From contig QGUU01000110.1 in NCBI GenBank assembly GCA_003242525.1, forward strand, positions 1 through 7,429: DNA of 7,429 nt, read 5' to 3'. The notes below the pieces were generated by a model. That model did not search any database, had not been told where the DNA came from, and saw only the letters and a program-made list of their open reading frames with translations. The stretch comes from Pseudomonadota bacterium (GTDB taxonomy: Bacteria > Pseudomonadota > Alphaproteobacteria > Rhizobiales > Rhizobiaceae). Position 1 is the stretch's first letter. Each line of letters starts with the position of its first letter. The translations under genes were made by a program, and so were the position numbers. Positions 1-4,769 of this stretch are shown here, piece after piece.

Positions 1-74
1 CTCATGGCCGCGCAGGTCGCCGCATCCAGCACCAGAAGAGGCTTGAGTGGAAGTTGTCTTATGTTTTTCGTCAT
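1..74 (-). CDS. Start of a probable small integral membrane protein (partial)
   Basis: Only the first 24 codons and part of the next lie in the window; the gene runs leftward off the edge. The ATG at 74-72 has a good ribosome binding site, GAGGA at about 80-84, five bases before the start. The frame stays open to the edge. The visible peptide begins MTKNIRQLPLKPLLVLDAAT and continues with C-A-A-M: a short basic head, then a hydrophobic stretch containing L-D-A-A-T-C. From memory this resembles the N-terminus of small multi-pass membrane proteins of Rhizobiales, but 24 residues cannot prove a family. It diverges from the XRE regulator at 210, and the 135-bp gap holds a palindrome, so it is a plausible target of that regulator. 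The competing start at 25 on this strand closes within eight codons, which supports the 74 start. Function unknown. Confidence 0.55.
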   Translation of the reverse strand, partial: MTKNIRQLPLKPLLVLDAATCAAM

Positions 75-157
75 GATGTTCCTCGTTGGCCATTCGTCGC
101 CCGACCGGCCGTGGTGGAGCGATGCCGCGATCCTTGCCGGGTTGCGGACTGGCGTCG

Positions 158-174
158 ATTACCTGCGAGGTAAT
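158..174. promoter_or_regulatory. Perfect palindrome, candidate operator of the adjacent XRE regulator
   Basis: ATTACCT-GCG-AGGTAAT is a perfect 7-bp inverted repeat with a 3-bp spacer, in the gap between the leftward membrane-protein gene and the rightward XRE regulator. It lies 36 bp before the regulator start. A weak sigma70-like pair for the regulator (TTGCCG at about 134-139, GATTAC at 157-162) would put the -10 box inside the palindrome, as expected for autorepression. The symmetry is seen directly; binding by this regulator is inferred from position. Confidence 0.5.
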
Positions 175-209
175 TGCTGCATGCAGGGCGAGACTGTTAG
201 GTTTCTCCC

Positions 210-1031
210 ATGCTGAACAAGAACCCATCCGCGGGATCGCTTTTGCGCCAATGGCGGCAGCGCCGTCGGCTCAGCCAATTGGCGCTGGCCATCGATGCCG
301 AGATCTCACAGAGGCATCTGAGTTTCCTGGAATCGGGGCGAGCGCGGCCAAGCCGTGAAATGGTGGTGCGCTTGACGGAGTGCCTCTCGGTCCCGCTACG
401 CGAGCGCAACGTCATCCTGGCGGCGGCGGGGTTTGCGCCGATCTACCGGGAGAGGCCGCTTGGTGGGCCCGAAATGGGCGCCGCCCGCGCAGCGATCGAC
501 CGTATCCTTCATGGGCACGCACCTCATCCCGCCCTTGCGGTCGATGGGAACTGGACGCTTCTGTCGGCGAACACACCGGCCAAAATGCTTATGGCGGGAG
601 TTGCGCCCCACCTGATCGAGGGTGAAATCAATGTGCTGCGGCTAAGCCTGCACCCGGAAGGGCTGGCCAAGCGCATCCTGAATTTCAGGGAATGGCGCGC
701 CCACATATTCGCCCGGCTCGCCCATGAGATCGAGGTTTCGGCTTCTCCGCGCCTGGAAGCCTTGTTCAACGAATTGAAGTCCTATCCCGTGCCGCCGGAT
801 GCGCTTTCCTCGCGAATGAATGCGGTCGGAGATGACGAGATCGTGGTGCCGCTTACATTGGCAAGCGAAGAGGGGCCACTCTCGTTCATAAGCACGACCA
901 CCGTCTTCGGGACGGCCGTAGACCTGACCCTGTCGGAGGTCGCGATCGAAACCTTTTTCCCTGCCAATACCGAAACGGCGGAAGCCATGGCAAGGCTGGC
1001 TGCTGCTGTCGCCCAAGACGACGAGCGGTAG
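210..1031 (+). CDS. XRE-family transcriptional regulator with MmyB-type ligand-binding domain
   Basis: This 273-residue cytoplasmic DNA-binding regulator has an N-terminal XRE-type helix-turn-helix at about residues 10-64 (LLRQWRQRRRLSQLALA, then SQRHLSFLESGRARPS). A C-terminal domain of the MmyB-like ligand-binding type follows from about 95 to 265. Family marks there include ALAVDGNWTLLSAN near 108-121, N-V-L-R-L-S-L-H-P-E-G at 141-151, REWRAH at 160-165 and an ending around S-E-V-A-I-E-T-F-F-P-A-N. The length is normal for the family. The ATG at 210 is the first possible start because an in-frame TAG lies at 198-200; the ribosome binding site is weak. Members usually repress or activate a divergent neighbour and bind a fatty-acid-like or other hydrophobic ligand, but the ligand here cannot be read. 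The partner is probably the divergent membrane-protein gene at the left edge. Confidence 0.95.
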   Translation: MLNKNPSAGSLLRQWRQRRRLSQLALAIDAEISQRHLSFLESGRARPSREMVVRLTECLSVPLRERNVILAAAGFAPIYRERPLGGPEMGAARAAIDRILHGHAPHPALAVDGNWTLLSANTPAKMLMAGVAPHLIEGEINVLRLSLHPEGLAKRILNFREWRAHIFARLAHEIEVSASPRLEALFNELKSYPVPPDALSSRMNAVGDDEIVVPLTLASEEGPLSFISTTTVFGTAVDLTLSEVAIETFFPANTETAEAMARLAAAVAQDDER

Positions 1032-1071
1032 CGATAAGGCAGCCGATACTGTTGAAAACCGGCTTTTCGCG

Positions 1072-1096
1072 AGAACAAATCGGGCCCTGCTGCGTT
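1072..1096 (+). promoter_or_regulatory. EcfG/RpoE2-like general stress promoter before the CsbD gene
   Basis: AGAAC at 1072-1076 and CGTT at 1093-1096 are separated by exactly 16 bases. The alphaproteobacterial EcfG sigma factor consensus is GGAAC, 16-17 bases, CGTT, so this site has one mismatch, in the -35 box. A transcript would start near 1102-1105 and leave a leader of about 30 bases. CsbD-family genes are commonly part of general stress regulons, which fits. The -35 mismatch keeps confidence moderate. Confidence 0.55.
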
Positions 1097-1132
1097 GTTC
1101 CGGCAGGCGATCCCCGCCTTATGGAGAAAACC

Positions 1133-1345
1133 ATGGACTGGAACCGCATCGAAGGAAACTGGAAGCAAGTCAAGGGCATGGTCAAGGAGCAATGGGGCAG
1201 GTTGACCGACGATGATCTGGATCAGATCGCCGGCCAGCGCGAGCAGCTGGAAGGCAAGATTCAGGAACGCTACGGGCTGGCCAAAGACGAGGTCGAGAAC
1301 GAGATTGACGAGTGGTATAACCACCAGCGCTGGCCAAGCTCGTAA
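1133..1345 (+). CDS. CsbD-family stress response protein
   Basis: This 70-residue, highly charged, probably soluble protein opens with MDWNRIEGNWKQVKGMVKEQ, the hallmark N-terminus of the CsbD family (small proteins, 60-75 residues, induced by general stress; molecular role unknown). The rest is Asp/Glu/Lys/Gln-rich (DDDLDQIAGQREQLEGKIQE) and ends in an aromatic tail, E-W-Y-N-H-Q-R-W. I chose the ATG at 1133 over the in-frame ATG at 1121 because GGAG at 1123-1126 is six bases before 1133 and the family normally begins at this Met-Asp/Asn-Trp. It is a single-gene unit, 101 bp after the XRE regulator, with its own EcfG-like promoter and a hairpin after its stop. Confidence 0.93.
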   Translation: MDWNRIEGNWKQVKGMVKEQWGRLTDDDLDQIAGQREQLEGKIQERYGLAKDEVENEIDEWYNHQRWPSS

Positions 1346-1362
1346 GTCGGCCACAAAGCGAT

Positions 1363-1390
1363 CGCCCGCTCGACTATTGTCGGGCGGGCG
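1363..1390. terminator. Strong GC hairpin between converging genes, probable terminator
   Basis: CGCCCGCTCGAC pairs with GTCGGGCGGGCG after the loop TATT: 12 pairs with one G-T wobble (1370/1383). It begins 17 bases after the csbD stop and lies before the end of the converging small gene. No T-run follows on the plus strand; on the minus strand the downstream side has only a short CTTTG. It may act in both directions, or as a 3' stabiliser. Confidence 0.6.
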
Positions 1391-1411
1391 TTGCGATGCA
1401 TATACGCGGCT

Positions 1412-1429
1412 CTGCCGGCGCCTCGGCAG
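1412..1429 (-). terminator. Hairpin directly after the ku-operon small gene
   Basis: CTGCCG and CGGCAG form a perfect 6-bp stem around a 6-base loop, touching the stop codon of the DUF3606-like gene on its downstream side. No T-run follows, so it may protect the mRNA end or act with the stronger hairpin at 1363-1390 rather than terminate alone. Confidence 0.4.
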
Positions 1430-1603
1430 TCAGCTCTCTGCCTTTATGGTCCTCGCGATCCTCAGCAATTTCTCCCGATCGTTGCCATGTTCAGCGATCA
1501 GTTCGCGCGCCTGCTTGGGCGACAGGTCCGTGTGCTCGGCAAGGTAGCGCACGTTTGGGTCGTCACCGCCGGGCGTCGGCAGGTGTTCCTTTTCATCAGT
1601 CAT
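1430..1603 (-). CDS. Small DUF3606-like protein in operon with ku
   Basis: This gene encodes 57 residues, MTDEKEHLPTPGGDDPNVRY followed by LAEHTDLSPKQARELIAEHG and a basic tail, N-D-R-E-K-L-L-R-I-A-R-T-I-K-A-E-S. A disordered, acidic head of about 15 residues precedes two predicted amphipathic helices. The V-R-Y-L-A-E-x-T-x-L-S-P-x-Q-A-R-E-L pattern resembles DUF3606-type proteins, which are common in Rhizobiales and of unknown function. It has no signal peptide or membrane segment. The start at 1603 has a perfect AGGAGG five bases upstream, while the ATG at 1608 in another frame stops after two codons. It begins 9 bases after the ku stop and its ribosome binding site overlaps that stop codon, so it should be translated from the ku transcript and share its stress control. 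A role alongside Ku is inferred from context only. Confidence 0.82.
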   Translation of the reverse strand: MTDEKEHLPTPGGDDPNVRYLAEHTDLSPKQARELIAEHGNDREKLLRIARTIKAES

Positions 1604-1608
1604 GTCAT

Positions 1609-1614
1609 CCTCCT
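1609..1614 (-). promoter_or_regulatory. AGGAGG ribosome binding site overlapping the ku stop codon
   Basis: On the minus strand AGGAGG occupies 1614-1609, five bases before the ATG at 1603. Its first two bases are the last two of the ku TAG stop (1615-1613). This arrangement fixes the start of the small gene and suggests translational coupling to ku. Confidence 0.8.
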
Positions 1615-2440
1615 AGGCGGCCTTGCTCTTCTTGCCCTTGCTCCGCGCACTGATGCCTTCCCGCTCAAGACTCTTGCGCAGAACTTCGGCAAGGTTGACG
1701 ACGTTCTCCTTTGGCTTTTCGACCTTGCGCTTCGGCAGCTTCTTGCCCTTGCGCTTGGCATCGATCAGCTCCGCCAGAGCCTCTTCATACTTGTCTTCAA
1801 AATGGGATGGGTCGAACTCGGTGAGCTTCTTGTCGATGAGCATCGAGGCGACGTCGATGAGATCCTTGTCAAGCTTTCCGGCAGGGATGTCGTCGAAAAT
1901 TTCCTTCTCCGAAACGATATAGGAATGTGGCCGCAGCCAGGACAGCAACATTCCCTTGCCGTAGGGCTGGATCACCACATCGTGGTCGCGCTGGTACATC
2001 ACGACACAGGAACGGGCGGCCATGCCGGTCTCTTCCATTGCCTCGCGTAAAACAGCGAACGACTCCAGCGACACCTTGTCCGCCGGGATCACGTAATAGG
2101 GTTTCTCCAGATACCGGCTGTCTATGTCCTTGATCGGCACGAAGCCTTCTATGTCCAGCGTGTGCTCCGACGAAGTCTTCAGGGCCTTTATTTCTTCCGG
2201 GTCGATGGCAATGAATTCATCTTTGTCAGCTTCCCATCCCTTCTGCTGCTGATCGGCCGGGACCTCCTTCTTCGTCGCTTCGTCCACGTAGACGCTGCGA
2301 ACGCGGTTGCCGGTTTCACGATTGAGGACGTTGAATCGGATCTTCTCGGCTTCCGTAACGACGCCGACGATCTTCACCCCGCAAGAAACGGACCCGATCT
2401 TGAGATAGCCTTTCCAGGCGGCGCGCGGCGCGGCGGGCAT
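1613..2440 (-). CDS. ku: Bacterial Ku, DNA end-binding protein for non-homologous end joining
   Basis: Ku forms a homodimeric ring that threads onto double-strand break ends and recruits the ligase/polymerase LigD. This 275-residue protein has the core fold from about residue 8 (AWKGYLKIGSVSCGVKIV) to about 228, with family blocks I-R-F-N-V-L-N-R-E-T-G at 35-44, R-V-R-S-V-Y-V-D-E at 46-54, EKPYYVIPADK at 112-122, YGKGMLLSWLRP at 160-171 and F-E-D-K-Y-E-E-A-L at 214-222. A Lys/Arg-rich C-terminal extension follows (about 229-275, ending S-K-G-K-K-S-K-A-A), typical of bacterial Ku and thought to aid DNA binding and threading. I chose the ATG at 2440 because AGGAG sits six bases upstream and other Ku proteins begin just before the W-K-G-Y-L block; the open frame continues upstream to 2542 without family resemblance. 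No ligD lies in the window. The gene has its own EcfG-like promoter and is followed by the small DUF3606-like gene. Confidence 0.96.
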   Translation of the reverse strand: MPAAPRAAWKGYLKIGSVSCGVKIVGVVTEAEKIRFNVLNRETGNRVRSVYVDEATKKEVPADQQQKGWEADKDEFIAIDPEEIKALKTSSEHTLDIEGFVPIKDIDSRYLEKPYYVIPADKVSLESFAVLREAMEETGMAARSCVVMYQRDHDVVIQPYGKGMLLSWLRPHSYIVSEKEIFDDIPAGKLDKDLIDVASMLIDKKLTEFDPSHFEDKYEEALAELIDAKRKGKKLPKRKVEKPKENVVNLAEVLRKSLEREGISARSKGKKSKAA

Positions 2441-2448
2441 GGATTTCT

Positions 2449-2465
2449 CCTGTCGTAAAGACAGG
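2449..2465 (-). repeat. Short inverted repeat overlapping the ku ribosome binding site
   Basis: CCTGTC-N5-GACAGG is a perfect 6-bp inverted repeat. On the ku strand the second arm overlaps the first three bases of the AGGAG ribosome binding site (2451-2447). It could mask translation if transcription starts before about 2465. The EcfG-like promoter predicts a start near 2459-2463, which would remove part of the first arm, so a regulatory role is doubtful. Confidence 0.3.
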
Positions 2466-2467
2466 GC

Positions 2468-2492
2468 AACGGCCCCGCAGGTGATTCGTTCC
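2468..2492 (-). promoter_or_regulatory. EcfG/RpoE2-type general stress promoter of ku
   Basis: On the minus strand GGAAC (2492-2488), exactly 16 bases, then CGTT (2471-2468) is a perfect match to the alphaproteobacterial EcfG consensus (GGAAC-N16/17-CGTT). The predicted start is near 2459-2463, about 20 bases before the ku ATG. In Sinorhizobium meliloti some ku genes are known to depend on the general stress sigma factor RpoE2, which supports this reading. Confidence 0.78.
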
Positions 2493-2522
2493 TTGTTGGA
2501 CGAACTCCAAGTTGGACGAACG
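2491..2522 (-). repeat. Tandem duplicated 16-bp element against the ku -35 box
   Basis: GTTGGACGAAC occurs twice (2495-2505 and 2511-2521), start to start 16 bp. Taken as 16-bp units (2491-2506, 2507-2522) the copies differ at only three positions: TT versus AA near the front and the final base. On the ku strand the copies lie immediately upstream of GGAAC and share two bases with it. The TTGGA of the first copy also pairs with TCCAA (2496-2510). This could be an activator or repressor site, or a recent small duplication. The rest of the gap towards the DeoR-type gene (2523-2653) shows no gene and no clear terminator. Confidence 0.7.
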
Positions 2523-2653
2523 CAAGTGTTTCCGGCGGACAACTAAAGGCTTGATGCCACTTGGATGCCGGTGGCCGTCGCACTGCCCTCGATCAAGGTT
2601 ACCCAAACGGTGGTGGCAAGGAGGTAGCCAGCCGAACCGAGGGGCAGGCCTGC

Positions 2654-3478
2654 TCATTCTTCCGAGGCCGCCATTGCGGCCTGTACCGGGGCGGGGCGTC
2701 CACCTGCCAGATTATCACTCTGGGCAACAACCAGGCGCGTGCCTGCACTACGCAGTGCCGCCGCTATATCGGGGGGTGGTGGCTGGTCAGTAGCCAGTTC
2801 GGCAATGCCGGAAAAGCCGCAGACCTGCACAAGTCCACGTCTGCCGAACTTGGTGTGGTCGGTGACAACCAGCGAACGCCTGCCACGCGTCAATACCATG
2901 CGGGCGAACTCGGCTTCCGCAAGATCGTGATCCATGATGCCGGTCGAGGCATCGACCGCACCGGCGGAAATCACTGCGTGATCGACATTGAAGCGGCTAA
3001 TGAATTCAATCGCCGCCACGCCGAAGGCTGCGCCGGAATCGCTGCGCAGCTCTCCGCCGGCCATATGCACGCGGTTGCCGTTGACGGTGGCTAGGGTGCG
3101 CGCAACATCCGAGGAATTGGTGACAACAGTCAGCCGCCGTCGCTTGAGCAGTTCGCGGGCCAGGAAACTCGTGGTCGTGCCGGTGTCGAGCATCACGGAT
3201 TCGCCGTCGCGAATGGTCGCCGCCACCATGCGCGCAATGGCTCGCTTGGCGTCCGCATTTTCCCGCATGCGCCGTTCAAAGGGAGCCTCGCCGGTCATCG
3301 AGGGCAGACCTATGGCGCCGTGCATCTTCAGCACCACGCCGCTGTCGGTCAGTGGCTTGATGTCGCGCCGCACCGTCTCCAGCGACACGTCCAGCCTGTC
3401 GGCGAGGCTGGCTATCGTGATCGTGCCTTCCTCCCGCAAAAGGCGCATGATCTCGCCGTGGCGTTTCGAATGGTTCAT
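2654..3478 (-). CDS. DeoR/GlpR-family transcriptional repressor
   Basis: This 274-residue cytoplasmic regulator has an N-terminal DeoR-type winged helix-turn-helix at about residues 6-57, with recognition helix VSLETVRRDIKPLTDSGVV (31-49) and the usual H-G-A/G-x wing at 53-56. The C-terminal DeoRC sensor domain spans about 75-233. It is related to ribose-5-phosphate isomerase folds and normally senses a phosphorylated sugar or similar metabolite. Visible blocks are L-D-T-G-T-T-T at 97-103, V-V-T-N-S at 118-122, G-G-E-L-R at 141-145, S-A-G-A-V-D at 171-176 and DHTKFGRRG at 207-215. The length is slightly above the usual 250-260 because of a Pro/Ala-rich tail. The start at 3478 has GAGGGG just upstream. 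It diverges from the ABC importer operon across 242 bp and is the likely regulator of that operon and of itself. The effector is unknown. Confidence 0.95.
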   Translation of the reverse strand: MNHSKRHGEIMRLLREEGTITIASLADRLDVSLETVRRDIKPLTDSGVVLKMHGAIGLPSMTGEAPFERRMRENADAKRAIARMVAATIRDGESVMLDTGTTTSFLARELLKRRRLTVVTNSSDVARTLATVNGNRVHMAGGELRSDSGAAFGVAAIEFISRFNVDHAVISAGAVDASTGIMDHDLAEAEFARMVLTRGRRSLVVTDHTKFGRRGLVQVCGFSGIAELATDQPPPPDIAAALRSAGTRLVVAQSDNLAGGRPAPVQAAMAASEE

Positions 3479-3576
3479 CGACCCCTCGCAAACCTGTGCG
3501 ATGACCGGTTTCTACGCCCGAATGCTATTCTTTACAACAATGACGAGGCGAAACGGGCATAACACGGCAAAAAGCC

Positions 3577-3596
3577 ACAAATTGCGTTGACAAATT
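3577..3596. repeat. 7-bp direct repeat spanning the importer -35 box, candidate DeoR operator
   Basis: ACAAATT occurs at 3577-3583 and again at 3590-3596, 13 bp start to start, in the AT-richest part of the divergent region. The second copy overlaps the TTGACA box at 3587-3592. DeoR-family repressors often bind short repeated sites over promoters, so this is a reasonable operator candidate. The repeat is seen; its role is inferred. Confidence 0.4.
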
Positions 3597-3615
3597 TCTT
3601 GGGTGCCACGACAGT
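3587..3615 (+). promoter_or_regulatory. Candidate sigma70-type promoter of the ABC importer operon
   Basis: A perfect TTGACA (3587-3592) is followed after 17 bases by GACAGT (3610-3615), a weak -10 box that keeps the A at position 2, A at position 4 and T at position 6. Transcription would begin near 3622 and leave a leader of about 100 bases before the binding-protein gene. The -35 match is strong and the -10 match is poor. Confidence 0.45.
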
Positions 3616-3720
3616 GGCGGTGTGGGACTTTCAGGACGATCACCGCAAAGAACGGCGACGGCCTGTATCAGATTCATCCAAGGGGCGAACGCCCGGCGGG
3701 GGAGAGCAGGGAGGCTCTTT

Positions 3721-4686
3721 ATGTATTTGCGCAACGGCATGATCATGACCGCGCTTGGGGCGTTTGCCTTGTCGGCAGCGCTGTCCCTGGGCCCGGTGCA
3801 GGCTCAAGATTCGCAGGATCCCATCAAGCTGACGCTTCACGACTGGACCGGTCAGCTCATCACCACCCAGATCATGGGTGAGGTGCTCAAGAAGGCGGGT
3901 AACAACGTCCAATATGTCCAGGCTGACTATCTGGCCCAGTTCGCCGGCCTGGAAACGGGCGATCTCCATGTGGCGATGGAAATGTGGGAAACCACCGGCC
4001 GCGAGGCCATGGATGCCGCCCTGGCCACAGGAAAGGTGGAGAATTTCGGGCCCAATGGCATGAAGGCCAAGGAAGAATGGTGGTATCCTGAATACATGAA
4101 GGAAAAATGTCCTGGCCTGCCCAACTGGGAGGCGCTCAAGGACGAAGCATGCGCGGAAGCTTTCTCGACCGCCGAGACCGCGCCGAAGGGTCGTTATCTT
4201 GGCGGCCCGGTTACCTGGGGCGGCTTTGATGACGAGCGCGTGGAATCGCTCGAACTGCCTTTCGAGGTCATTCACGCCGGTACCGATGCTGCGCTGTTTG
4301 CCGAGCTTGAGAGCGCCTATCAGCGGCAGGCGCCGATCCTGCTGTGGATCTATGCGCCGCACTGGGCGCCCATCAAGTACAAGGGCGAATGGGTCGAATT
4401 TCCTGAATACACCAAGGAGTGCTACGACGATCCGAGTTGGGGCATCAATCCCGACATGGCCTATGACTGCGGCAAGCCATTCGGCGAGATCTGGAAAGTT
4501 GGCTGGGTCGGCGTGAAGGATAAATGGCCGCAGGCCTACGAGGCCATCAAGGCATTCCAGATCGAGAATGACGAAATGGGCGAGATGATCGCCAAGGTCG
4601 ACCTGGAAGGCCAGTCGGTCGAGGCGGTCGTTACCGAATGGATGGATGCCAACGAGGCCCGCTGGTCTGCCTGGATCAAGAAGTAG
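3721..4686 (+). CDS. Periplasmic binding protein of a glycine betaine/choline/TMAO-type ABC importer
   Basis: This 321-residue OpuAC/ProX-class binding protein captures the ligand in the periplasm and delivers it to the permease. The signal peptide (residues 1-28) has a short head with one Arg, a hydrophobic core (MTALGAFALSAALSLG) and the cleavage site V-Q-A before Q29. The mature part starts I-K-L-T-L-H-D-W-T-G and contains the T-G-D-L-H-V-A-M-E-M-W-E-T block at 79-91, as in type-II betaine binders. It is rich in Trp (42, 89, 120, 121, 136, 166, 209, 215, 224 and others), as expected for cation-pi cages around quaternary or N-oxide amines. Four Cys (130, 144, 234, 250) could form two disulfides. 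I chose the ATG at 3721 because AGGGAGG lies six bases upstream and the signal peptide starts there; the frame is open upstream to 3622. The ATPase and permease genes follow. The fused permease resembles TMAO importers (TmoXWV) in outline, but glycine betaine, choline or another betaine is equally possible. Confidence 0.93.
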   Translation: MYLRNGMIMTALGAFALSAALSLGPVQAQDSQDPIKLTLHDWTGQLITTQIMGEVLKKAGNNVQYVQADYLAQFAGLETGDLHVAMEMWETTGREAMDAALATGKVENFGPNGMKAKEEWWYPEYMKEKCPGLPNWEALKDEACAEAFSTAETAPKGRYLGGPVTWGGFDDERVESLELPFEVIHAGTDAALFAELESAYQRQAPILLWIYAPHWAPIKYKGEWVEFPEYTKECYDDPSWGINPDMAYDCGKPFGEIWKVGWVGVKDKWPQAYEAIKAFQIENDEMGEMIAKVDLEGQSVEAVVTEWMDANEARWSAWIKK

Positions 4687-4695
4687 GGGCGGGAG

Positions 4696-4716
4696 CGTCC
4701 CTTTGGCGGCGGGACG
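4696..4716 (+). terminator. Intercistronic hairpin after the binding-protein gene
   Basis: CGTCCC and GGGACG form a perfect 6-bp stem with a 9-base loop, ten bases after the binding-protein stop and inside the 83-bp gap before the ATPase gene. No T-run follows. Binding-protein genes in ABC operons often carry such hairpins, which stabilise or partly terminate the message so that the binding protein is made in excess. Confidence 0.45.
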
Positions 4717-4769
4717 TGAAGCCGTCGCGTCGCCTGCAATCTCCATTCGTCCTATACGCCGGGTGAAAC

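Noticed and set aside
4..216. Plus-strand 70-codon frame at the left edge
   Set aside because: It has no ribosome site, overlaps the regulator start and the divergent promoter region, and has no recognisable product.
1052..1132. Longer csbD starts (TTG at 1052, ATG at 1121)
   Set aside because: GGAG is placed for the ATG at 1133, family proteins start there, and the predicted EcfG-like promoter lies inside the 1052 version.
1391..2050. Plus-strand frame opposite ku and the small gene
   Set aside because: It is the antisense of two well-supported genes; the apparent hydrophobic stretches come from the complement of Lys/Glu codons.
2441..2542. 34-codon N-terminal extension of Ku
   Set aside because: It lacks family similarity, would contain the EcfG-like promoter, and the ATG at 2440 has a well-spaced AGGAG.
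2644..2653. 10-bp palindrome GCAGGCCTGC next to the DeoR-type stop codon
   Set aside because: It has no loop, so it cannot form a terminator hairpin, and short GC palindromes are common by chance in this base composition.
2561..3094. Plus-strand frame opposite the end of the DeoR-type gene
   Set aside because: It overlaps the conserved sensor domain on the other strand and shows no family features.
3517..3560. GCCCG and CGGGC arms flanking the middle of the divergent region
   Set aside because: Only five matching G/C bases separated by more than 30 bp; too weak to call an operator.
3622..3720. 33-codon N-terminal extension of the binding protein
   Set aside because: It would bury the signal peptide; the ATG at 3721 has AGGGAGG at ideal spacing.
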